Shown here piece after piece: positions 34,557-44,281 of a stretch of 64,000 nucleotides of DNA. How positions within the stretch are numbered: position 1 is the first letter of the stretch; each line of letters opens with the position of its first letter. The stretch is from Rhizophlyctis rosea (lineage: Eukaryota; Chytridiomycota; Chytridiomycetes; Rhizophlyctidales; Rhizophlyctidaceae): NCBI GenBank assembly GCA_027596075.1, contig JADGJC010000003.1, positions 1 through 64,000 on the forward strand, read 5' to 3'. The notes under the pieces were generated by a model that saw only the letters and a program-made list of their open reading frames with translations, did not search any database and was not told the DNA's origin. Both the position numbers and the translations under genes were made by a program.

Positions 34557-35760
34557 TTACCCCAAGCTAAAACTGCTCCCACCACCCGGCGGCGCCACAA
34601 CCCTCCTCCTCTCAAACTTCTTCTTATAATTCGGACTAAACTCCGCTTCATTCGCCCCATCATCCGCCAACACAATCTTGCTCCTCTGGTTCGGCGGCAA
34701 CTGTTCCTGGAATCCCAACGCACCCGTAGCGGCATTTGTCCGCGGGGAAGTCGGAGTCGACGTAGTGGGGCTGGAGGATGCGGAGACGTAACCGCTGGAT
34801 GCGTTGCTTTGGTTGTTGGGAGCGGTGGGGGAGTCGTAGCCGGCGTCGAAGGGGGATGGGGAGGTGGAAGGAGAGGGAGACGTGATCGGTGTAGCGCGTT
34901 TTGTGGAAGGTTTGAAAGGTTGGGGAGAGTCGTCTCCGAAGATGTTGCTGCCGTTGCCGCCTGGGGGGTTGGCGTAGAGTTTGCGGCCGCCTTTGGAGGG
35001 GGTTTCGGGGCCGTCCATGCTGGGGCGGCCGCCGGGAGGAGCGACTGTGCGGACGGAGGGGGACCATTCTTGGGACATGGTGCTGGCGCCGCCGGGTGGG
35101 GCGACGGTGCGGATGCGGGGGTTACGGGGTGGGGAGCCGGAACCGTCTAGGGGGTTTGCGACGCTGCCTCCGCCAGGGGCACGGGTCACTTTGACGGAGG
35201 GGGAGTGGGGGACGACGCCGGAGCCGTCTAGGGCGAGTGAGCCGCCTCCGCCTGGTTGGGCTAGGACTTTGATTGCCCGGGGGGAGGGGGCTTCACCACT
35301 TCCGTCTAGGGCGAGGGTGGTTTTGCCTCCACCTGCGGGAGAGAGAACTCGGATACCACCCTGGTTGGGGACGGGTCCACTTCCGTCCAAGGCAACAGTG
35401 CTCCCACCACCGGTTTGAGCCAATACTCGGATGGACGGGCTTGCTGGAGCAGGACCACTGCCGTCCAGAGCAATGGAAGTGCCTCCTCCTACCGGTGCTA
35501 GGACACGAACAGAGGATTTGGGAGTATCCGGGTCGTTGTCAAACGTTGTGGCGTTCGGTGTGGCCAGACGACGACGACCTGATGAGACGGGTTCTGGCGC
35601 ACCGTCGTTCGAGAAGATGTTGAAGTGAGAGTCTCCTCCGGGTGGAGCGAGTTGGCGGCGACGGCCTCCTGGTGAGTACTGTATGCAATTGCAGGCGTGG
35701 GTTGGTTAGTCATAACATGGCGGCACCTTGTGGATACCACCGCAACCCCAAACTTACCAT
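34557..35760 (-). CDS. Jupiter/HN1 (JPT)-like PPGG-repeat protein
   Basis: Two exons give 374 aa. Exon 1 is only the ATG (35758-35760). An intron with donor GTAAGT, branch point TGACTAAC and acceptor ATACAG joins it to an exon reading YSPGGRRRQLAPPGGDSHF. The protein has about ten copies of a motif like (R/K)V(L/V)(A/R)PPGGGS followed by a hydrophobic pair and Gly or Asp: LAPPGGDSHFNIF, VLAPVGGGTSIALDGSG, VLAQTGGGSTVALDGSG, ANPPGGNGSNIFGDD, and the C-terminal VVAPPGGGSSFSLG. These match the PPGGGSNFSLG and NIFG motifs of the animal Jupiter/HN1 microtubule-associated family, which has only a few copies. The rest is Ser/Pro/Thr-rich and probably disordered. A microtubule or flagellar role is inference. 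GTAAACAAAC and GTAAATAAAC lie 10-40 bases upstream of the start. Confidence 0.75.
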
Positions 35761-37500
35761 AGTTACGGACGTAAACAAACTACGTTCGATGTAAATAAAC
35801 AGACCAGTTGCAAAGTTTCCTCCTTGACAGTCAGCCCGCACCTACTCCTTGCAAAGGAAAATGAGGCAGACGGAATGGAGATGAGAGAAACTTTCCGAAC
35901 ACCTTGCTCGCAATCCAAAAGAAATGTTTTGAACACACATGCAAATGGGTGCCTGCAGTTGGCATGTCGCACAAGTGGCCAAACAGCCAGAGAAGACTTG
36001 CCATATTGGGTGGGCCAAAAACACGTTCGTCCGGTTGGTGCGGACCCATCTATTACAACAACTTAGCACCATCCAAAGTTCCAAACCATCTTTTGGCGAA
36101 GGGGACCATGCAAGGTACCGCACGTAAACCGGTCTTTACATCTATTGCCTTATTGCCTGAAGACTTTGGCTTGTTGTCGACGTAATTCTGGGTATCGAGT
36201 ATTATTAATCCAATTAATGTCAATAATGTCGCACAGTTGCTACTCTGCCCTTGACTTTTATCACCAAAATTTGGAGACGCATACCTTCATAGGTGTACCT
36301 ATTGATATGGGTGGCGAGAAGTATATTCACAATGTGCTGCCTATGAGGCATCTTGATAAACAAGATGCTCCCATCATGGCGCATGCTTCTTCTGCGCCGT
36401 GTGAAATCATGGAACTTCCACCATGGCAACTTGCTTACTTAATCAAGCAGCTCGCCAGGGTCCACTCAATACAGGGAACCTCCAGCACGAACAGAGCGGC
36501 CATGCTTCAATGACTATAATCGTTGCAGGGAGTCTGACCTTGACTTCAAAATCCCGCACCCATATTTGCACCAACAACTTCGACGGCATTGTGTGTTGCA
36601 TAAAGCATGCGATAAAACACACCACGATAAACATACAGGTAGGAGTTGTAGTGCAATTGGGTAAGTCAGACAAACTAGGATCGCTATCATTCATTCATTG
36701 CATACATGATTTCCATAAGAGGACGGGGTAATTTGAGTCATTGTCACGATCGAATGAGCCGCTTCCCGGAGGCTCGGAAGGAGGGCCGGAGTCCTCATTG
36801 CGTCCAAATAACTGGGTGATTTACTATTGACAGTCCGCCCAAACAAATCCACGATCGAACGCCAAAATCTCCACGTGCTTCCATACATGAGTTGCAATAC
36901 CTCTGCTCAAAACTAATAAAAACGGGATCTTCCGCCACTCATCCTGTACTATCTCAGGCTTCAGTGGCTGGACTATCAATTTCAACCAATCAAGCCATAG
37001 AATGTTCGACCGCGACATTCGGCAGCGTCAGCAGGGCAAAGGGGACGAGCGGGCACGAGGCGCACCTGGTAGGGCTGCAGAACGGCCGGCGACCAGGTTT
37101 CATGCGCAGAGGAAGCAGCAGGGTGGTGGTATTTTGAGTGCGAGGAACCTCATTTTGGCGGTCGCTGGCACAGGTACCCACTCAGCAGTGCGCATGGAAT
37201 GAGGTGCGGCTCACTGAACATGACTTCACAGTCGCCCTCATTTACTTTGTCGGTCCGGATAAGTCGAGGGCGTGGGTCCGGCAGCGGTTGGGACGTGCTC
37301 CTACTCTTTGTAAGTTCTACATGTGCAGAATTTGAATTTGTTATGTCCTTTGGGATACTTCATCGCAGTGCTGCCATTCGCTCTAACTCACAATCTACGC
37401 CCAGCCAATGCTCGTCGTCCATTTTGCAGGTAGGGTATTCATCTGGGTCATTGATCTTATCTATCTACCTTCTAATCGATATCGTTCTCGTCCTTGATGT
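35761..37500. other. gene-poor region upstream of the lectin-like gene
   Basis: Forkhead-like motifs sit at 35771-35780 and 35791-35800. Several plus-strand frames of 90-140 codons occur (36145-36513, 36423-36731, 37199-37621), but only the end of the last one looks coding. The first exons and signal peptide of the lectin-like gene probably lie between 37000 and 37500, where I could not place them. Confidence 0.35.
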
Positions 37501-37506
37501 CATAAG

Positions 37507-39274
37507 TGTTGGTAAACTCTTGTTGAGTTCCAAGCAAGTAACTCAAGACAAAGCTACGGGGCAGTGTCAAGCGAATGGAGGCAAACTCGCAGATATAACT
37601 AACAAAGTAAGTGATTTATGAGTTTGAAAGCTACCGCACTGTGTCGCCGCATCATTGACATTTGCAAAAACATGGGCACATGAGCTCATCAGACCTTTGG
37701 CTTCGCAGCGGACCAAGTCTTGTACTGTGGCGGGAAGAACACTGCTGCATGGGTGAACTCTTACTACGTATGTTGACATTTTGTTGAAGTCTTCACAAGA
37801 AGAAATGGTATGGATCAATTTATTTACTTTCCGAATGTACGATTTTGACAGGGCGACAACTACGGGGGATCCCCTATCGCCCTCACCGCGGGTGGAAACG
37901 CCGGACCCGGATCTATTAACATGTACAGTGATGGGCAGAAGAGGTACGCTCTTTGTTGGAGGGAGGTGCCTGTCACCAGTCCGGCAGTGACTGCCCAACC
38001 TGCCGCAAGTGCTCCTTCGAGGTAAGTCACAGAGCAAATTTTTTGCATCACGTTCAAACATCATCGCGATCAAAGTTACCTTGTTGATTGTGTTCGTTCC
38101 TTAACCTGTCACTCTTACAGCGAAGTGTATTTCCTCACTGTTCCGAATTTGAACCGGGCCAGTGCAGATGCCGCTTGCGTTGGCAAGGGTGGCAAGCTTG
38201 CTGATGTAAGTTTTGTGACTTCATCTCAATCAGTGGGCTATGGACAAAGGCATGACCGCCATTTCCGCATGTCATCACAGATCAATAAAGCAAACTACAA
38301 TTATGCTACAACGGTAGCGTTCGATTCCGTTGGCGGGCAGAAGAAGCTCTGGATCAATTCCTGGGATGGTGAGCGTACCCACAATCACCTCCGCAGTGGG
38401 CCTTATCCGATCAGCCGTTGTCCACTTTGTCCTATGATCTTGATAACTAGATGCCCACAGGCAACAGCTACGTGGGCAGCAGCATCGTCCTAGCGCTCGC
38501 TAAAACCGCTCCGGGTGGATCTGTCAATGGCAATGACGGAAACGAGGTACTCAGCGCTCTCTGTGCTTCTTCGGACCCTCCTGTCCCGTTGAATTACGAG
38601 TTGGTATTTGGACCGGTGGACCAAGTTGCTGATTCAACTGCAGTAAGTCTTTGGCTGAGATTTCAACATCCTGCAAAACTTTTGTCTTCCATGTGAAATC
38701 CGTATGCTAATTCAAACGATACCATCCGTACATTTAGGTTTTATCAACAACGCCGTTTACCTACTATGACGTGTCAGCCTGTGCTAAGATGTGCGATGCC
38801 ACCCCAAAGACTGCTCTCTGTGACTTTTTCAATGTATTTTCCACTAAGGGATTGACTGGTTCCGTGACTTACTCGTGTGTCTTGGTGAGTTACATATCGA
38901 TCTCATCAATACGTCAAAAGCATCCATGCACCATGCTGATGCCTTGATGACCTTCTCACACAGTATCAACGCGTCGCAGACAGCGCAACGGTGCCAGCCA
39001 CCACAGGCACAACCATTACTTCCTCCCGTGGCTACCGCAAAATCAACTACGTGATTGACGGAGGGTTCGAATCTGCAGTGAGCGGTGTCCATGATGATAC
39101 CTACTGGTCTTTCAACCTTACAAACTGGTATGGCTACTCGGCTCCGGGCGCCCAAGAAAATGCCATCTTCTTCTGGTGGAAAGACTTTGCTCTCCATGGG
39201 TCTGGCGTTGCTGTTCTGGGATCTGGACATGTACGTGGCAGTTTTTTTCCACATCACGTACAAAAGGATGACTG
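37507..39274 (+). CDS. secreted lectin-like adhesin, partial
   Basis: Short exons encode two related C-type-lectin-like modules. Module 1 has KATGQCQANGGKLADITN, LYCGGKNTAAWVNSYY and SDGQKRYALCW. Module 2 has VYFLTVPNLNRASADAACVG, KGGKLADV, then KLWINSWDGNSYVGSSIVLA and GNEVLSALC. A PAN/apple-like stretch follows (CAKMCDATPKTALCDFFNVF; SCVLYQRV), then a carbohydrate-binding-like region (VIDGGFESAVSG; YWSFNLTNWYGYS). Alternating Cys and Trp point to an extracellular, disulfide-bonded protein, perhaps for attachment to a substrate or host. The N-terminus was not found and the 3' end is lost in the gap at 39275. Similarity is at fold level, so family names are tentative. Confidence 0.5.
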
Positions 39275-39285
39275 NNNNNNNNNNN
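39275..39285. other. assembly gap (11 N)
   Basis: A run of eleven N. The genes on its two sides are unrelated, so more sequence is missing than the N count suggests. Confidence 0.99.
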
Positions 39286-39669
39286 CGCCACCTGCTCAAA
39301 TACCAGGGCATCAAAGTAGACGTGAATGCTTTGACACTGCCAGTGCGATCTTACTGGGTCCATAAAAAGAAGAGGTGGTTGAAGCAACGGGAGGCATGGA
39401 ATGAGGATTATGCCTGTAGAGGACTCAAATTCAGGGACTTCAAATTCCCGCCCGAGATGCATGTGCTGTGCGACACATTGGCGGAAGTAGGTGCAGATAT
39501 GGAATGGGTAGCGGCGATCGAGGAGGATGTTGGGTCTGATGATGCGCCGGCTTGGATAAGGTCACATGATGACGCGGAGAGTGGGTCGGAGGAGGAGGAG
39601 GAAGGATATGGAATTGGGTCTGATTGGGATGCGGATACGGACGAGGAGATGGATGGGGTGGATGGGTGA
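39286..39669 (+). CDS. 3' end of an F-box-family paralogue
   Basis: The open frame enters from the gap and ends at 39667-39669. It reads VNALTLPVRSYWVHKKKRWL KQREAW, then FPPEMHVLCDTLAEVGADME, and an acidic tail (SGSEEEEEGYGIGSDWDADT). The first block resembles the C-terminal part of the F-box gene at 44282-46372 (IPSLIESIHRYWRRQKIHWL KRQ). The layout, with a basic helix, a short globular part and an acidic Glu/Asp tail, is the same. It is therefore probably the last exon of a related gene whose F-box and ankyrin-like body are missing from the assembly. Confidence 0.5.
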   Translation, partial: RHLLKYQGIKVDVNALTLPVRSYWVHKKKRWLKQREAWNEDYACRGLKFRDFKFPPEMHVLCDTLAEVGADMEWVAAIEEDVGSDDAPAWIRSHDDAESGSEEEEEGYGIGSDWDADTDEEMDGVDG

Positions 39670-40208
39670 GGGTTTTCGGGTTGGGTGTAGGGGAATCATG
39701 TAAATATCATGTAGGATAAGAAATATCCATTGTCACCTCACCAATGAAACTCAAACTTTACCAAGGAACTTGATGCTTCCACATCATTGGCACGCCATGC
39801 TGATCGGCAGTTTTCTAGCTTTTTGTGACAATTTTCGACCCTTGTCAAGGTGGCAAACGCAATTCTATTGTTTTCCATGGCAAACCGACATCACGACTTG
39901 TGCCATATCCATTTTCATCGCTCAATAGCTTCAGAATGCCTTGGAAGTGGCCCTTTATGTAAACGAAACCCTCACCCCTTCCGTTCAAAGTCTCCATATT
40001 GTGCCCTTGGTGTTGGAGAAGAAATGGGGAAACAATCGCCCTTTTGCGTCCATCACCATGATGCGATGTTGGACAAAACCGTCGCTCCCCTCACGTCCAC
40101 GCATGTCAAAAAATCAAGTTGTATGACAGTTTCTTGCTATTGCAACAACTATACAACACGTCAATCTCTTATTGTGTGCATTACTTCAGAACCAAACATC
40201 CTTAATAC
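39670..40208. other. intergenic 3' region
   Basis: The 3' flanks of a plus-strand and a minus-strand gene meet here. No supported gene. Confidence 0.45.
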
Positions 40209-43200
40209 CTACACCCTCCTAACAACCTCCTGCCACCCCTCCAAACCCCCAACCCACCCCTCCACATCCCTCAACCCAGGCAACAACCTCCGAACATGCA
40301 TAAATGCCTTCCGTACAACCTTTCCTTCCATCTTGCCCCCACCACCTCCCCGACAACAAAGAACCTCCAACACCCTAAGGACAGCACACATCTCAACGAC
40401 TTTCCCGATGCGTTGAATAAGGTCGTCGGACGAAGATGACTCGGTTGTGGCATTTTTAAGTTCCTTCCGCCTAGCACCAATAGCGGCCGTAAGGGCCTTC
40501 AGGGTGCGAATGTGAGTGGGGCGGTCCATGTAGCCAAGAGATGTGGATGTGAAGAGGGAGAGGAGGACTAGTTTATGGGAGAGGGAAGTGGTGGATGGTG
40601 ATGGTGTGATGGCCATGATGCGCTTTTCGGCGTCCATGAGTGGGGATTGGAGGAGGGCTGCGGCGAGCTTTGTTGTGGATGGAGTGTGTCGTGAAAATGA
40701 GGTGGTTGATGATGGGAGAGAAGTCAAGATAGCGGAGGTGTACCACAGGACAGTGGTGTCATTGGATTCGAGGGCGTCCAGGCGGAGAGATTCGGTTTTC
40801 GTGTGGAGGTCGGTGAGGAGCTTGGTGGTTTCCTTGTTTGGTTTCTCGGCGGGAACAGCAGCCAGGACGTCGCCTCCAACACCTTCAAGCAACGTTACCA
40901 ACTTGCCCAACCTCCACCGATCCGCAAATGCATCTAACGGTTTCCTCTTCCGTTCCACACTCCCATCAACATCCGCAATCCACTCCCCACTCTCAAAGAA
41001 CGCTTCCAACTTTTCCCGATCCTGCTTCCCAAACCAAATGACATCCTTCTCGTTCCTAACCTTTCCCTTCCCAACAACCAAAGTCTTTTCAACTCCCAAC
41101 CGCCAGAAATATGTCGCACACAAACGGAAGAGTGATTGGACGTAGGAATGACGCGAGTGCGTCACGACGATACGAAGATGGAGCGCAGTCAAGAGGTACG
41201 TCTTCGCCACCATTGGCGTAGTCCCATACCGCTCAGCAAGCTCCACGAAGTTGATCGTTCTCAAAGAATGATAAAGTCTCACTCCATCCGACGTCTCAGT
41301 TGCCCCACCAAAACATCCACCCAAAACCCTTCCACTAACCTCCCCAACAGCCCTGAAATACTCCCCCCTGGTTCCATCCCCAATCCTCAAAACCCACTCC
41401 ACAACACTCCCAACCCCACAAAAATGATTCAACAAAAACCGAATGCCCTCACTCAATATCCCCACGAAAGCTCCAACACGACTAGTAGGACTCTTCCTCC
41501 CCGTCAAACTCCCCAACTGCTGCTCCGCACTCTCCCTCGACACCCCGCCCGAAGACCCCGCACCACCACTCTCCCCCTCAACAATCCTCCCCGCCTCCAC
41601 CACCGCCCGCGCAGCCTTAACTCCAACCCCCCTCCTCCTCCCCGGCGCCGAAAACACCCCCGCAAAATTAAACATACAAAAAACAACAAAAACAAACTTT
41701 GCTACCGCCCATGCCGTTGTCGTTCCCAAAACCCACATCTCCCTTCTCGTCCCCCCAACAGCCCAGGCATCACCACCACCAACATCCAACCCCCTCTCCT
41801 CCAACACCCTCCCCTGAGCATGCACATGTGCTCCCCGTCCATCCTCAAACGGACTCGGCGCCCAAAGCACACACGCACACATCATCATAACCGCCATGAA
41901 CTTCATCCCTCCCTGATTCTGCACCTCAGCGGGCGGCAACCTCATCGGACTAACACTCCCGTCCTCTTCCTCCGTACTCGGCGGATCAGGACTCGATGGT
42001 GGAGGGGATGGACTAGCGCTCCCACCACTACTAGCAGAACTATGTCCCGACGGCATACCCTGCATCATCTCCTCATGTTTCTGTGCCTGAAGGTTCCGTA
42101 AAAGTTCACTCCCACCTAGCCTCTCAACAATCGTCCTCATCAAATGCAATTCCGCCTCATACTGCTGATTCCGCGCCTTAAGATGCAAAATATACTCTGT
42201 ACTCTTCCTCAAAATCGTCGCCTTATTTAACCTTGTCGCAGCAGGTATTCCATCCATCAACTCGTTCCCCAAATCATTCTCCCCATCTGAGTCAGAGTCG
42301 TCTTCGCGGTTGCGTTTCGATCCTTTTGCGTCGCGGATTTTGGAGCCGTTGAGGGCGGGGACGACGGAGCGGAGTTCGGCGATGCGGTCGTTGATGTTGT
42401 TGCGGTAGCGGCGTTCGATGGCGTTGTGGGCTACTTTGCGTTGGTGTTTGATGATTTGTTGGGTTGCTTGGTGGGGTGGGGGGGTGGGTTTTGTGAGGCG
42501 GGGGAGGGCGAGTTTGGCGGTTGGGGGGAGGAGGGTGGGGGTTTGGACTAGGTCTGGGGGGGTGGGTTAGATGATTGCATGGTGAGAGATAAAAAGGAGA
42601 CTAGAACTTACTTGGTAGAGTTGCAGTGACGCTTACTAAGGGGATAGTGGAAACTGATCCAGGACTTGGAAGTCCAAATTGAAAGATCTGAGGAACGGGA
42701 ACAGGAGTTGGAGCTGTGCTTGTGGTCGATGCGGGTGCAAGGGGAGGTATTGCTGATTGTGTTGGGGCAAACGATGTGGGAAGGCTGACGGGTACAGTCT
42801 GATGTAGAGGAACAGCTTGCTTCTGATCAAGCTTCGCTGTGGTCTTCGCCTTCTTGGTTGGTGGTTTGTTGACGTTGGGCCGTGGAGGGATGGCAGGACG
42901 AGCTGATAGTGGCTTCACAATAGGAGTAGGTGGAGGAGCAGGAGCGCTTTTGGTGGATTTGAAAGGTTTGTCCGCAGGTGGAGGTTGGATGTTTGTTTGT
43001 TGCGGCGTGGGTATCGCCGGTGGTGTGGGCTGGCTTGGTGGTACCAATGGCGCTGCAACAGAGTCAACCTGCATCGACGCTTCGCTTGTAGAAATACCTT
43101 CTTCCTTCCGCTCCAAATGCAGTGAAGGGTTGTCAAGCAGCGGAAGTTCAGCATTCGCTTCAAGTTTGGGCCCGGTGGCCTCATCGTCAGCTCCCTCACA

Positions 43201-43704
43201 CATGGATGTATCCAAAATGTGCTCCGTGAGCAGGTTGAGCTCCTGCTCCATCTCGTAAGATTCCAAGAAAGAGAGATCGGTAGGCTCAGCGGCCACGGCA
43301 TTGGCAAGAAACATATCCATCTCATGTGGGGTAGGAGGGGGAAATGCCGATTGTGCAGATGGAAAGTCAGGGGGTGGCGACTGGTGGAGCGACATAGCAG
43401 GATGGATTGGATTGGCGTAATGCCATTGGTGCTGTTGCGGTTGTGATTGGGCTTGCTGGGCAGCTGCAGCAGCTGCGGATGCTAGCTGAAAGTCAAATTG
43501 GCTGGGAGGGGAGGACTGGAAGGTTTGCGGCGTTGTTGTAGGAGAGGAGGTTGGAACGTGGAGGAGTGGTCCAGCACCCTTCGCCAAAGCTGCAGCAGCA
43601 GCTTGAAACCCGGCTAGGTATGCATCCAGCTCGGTTGATGCCTGTTGTGGTGCTGGTTGAGGTTGGATTGGTCGCACGGGGAATGAGGATATCATGGACT
43701 CCAT
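40209..43704 (-). CDS. SRE1: SREBP-type bHLH membrane-bound transcription factor
   Basis: The start is MESMISSFPVRPIQPQPAPQ (43702-43704); the same frame is open to 43824. Exon 1 encodes a Pro/Gln/Ala-rich activation region with an acidic patch (LSFLESYEMEQELNLLTEHI). One intron (donor near 42612, acceptor near 42558) leads to exon 2. This holds the bHLH-zip: HNAIERRYRNNINDRIAELR, with the SREBP-specific Tyr in the basic region, and RLNKATILRKSTEYILHLKA. The HLH loop carries an unusual acidic insertion (KRNREDDSDSDGENDLGNEL). Two hydrophobic segments follow (MKFMAVMMMCACVLW and AWAVAKFVFVVFCMFNFAGV), consistent with an ER hairpin that must be cleaved to free the factor. The remaining 500 residues are a helical regulatory domain. 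The family senses sterol or oxygen and controls lipid genes. The protein is about 1150 aa, the usual size. Confidence 0.88.
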
Positions 43705-44281
43705 GGTCAATTTTGTGCTGAGGATTGTGTAAATGAAGTTGACGGCGACAGGTATCTGAATAAGTAGTTCACTGCGGCAAGCCCACTTTGACTGTGCAAA
43801 CTTGGCAAGCGAATGGATCACCAAGTAAGCAAGATATATGTCGGATGAGAATACGCTTTGTTATGTGCCGTTATCGTTACAGCGGGTGAAGTACAAGCTG
43901 CTAGCAAAAGTTAAATGGTCAGATGGGAGAGGGAATGGGCAGATGTGCCGCGAAGCGCGGTGGATCGTGTGGTGCCATTGGCGCGTTGTGGGACATGTGC
44001 ATGTGGCATGGTTGGTGCTTCAAGCCACAAAACTGTCCACTGATTTGATTGGCCAGTTGCTGTCAGTCCATCCAGTGGCGTGGTGATCTGACACAAGGAT
44101 GTAAACAAACCATATAGGACACTCGAGTGAGGATGGTTGTTCACAAATCATCCAAATTCTGGACATGGTCGGACAAACAGTTGGGACCAACCCTGGTCCT
44201 GCATCGGGTCCTTCGTTTAAAACTTTTCGCTTTTTTTGGCCACTACATCCGTTGGTGCAATTCCGGCAGATCTTTGGAAGG
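43705..44281. promoter_or_regulatory. divergent promoter between SREBP and F-box genes
   Basis: A 577-base head-to-head region. GGATGTAAACAAACC at 44098-44111 matches the forkhead consensus GTAAACA. I see no clear TATA box. SREBP genes often regulate themselves, but I did not find a convincing sterol-response element. Confidence 0.4.

Noticed and set aside
36145..36731. Two overlapping plus-strand frames of about 100-120 codons
   Set aside because: No splice partners, no similarity, and no sustained coding bias.
41136..42101. Plus-strand open frame of 321 codons
   Set aside because: Antisense to the SREBP exon, with Pro/Thr/His composition and no similarity.
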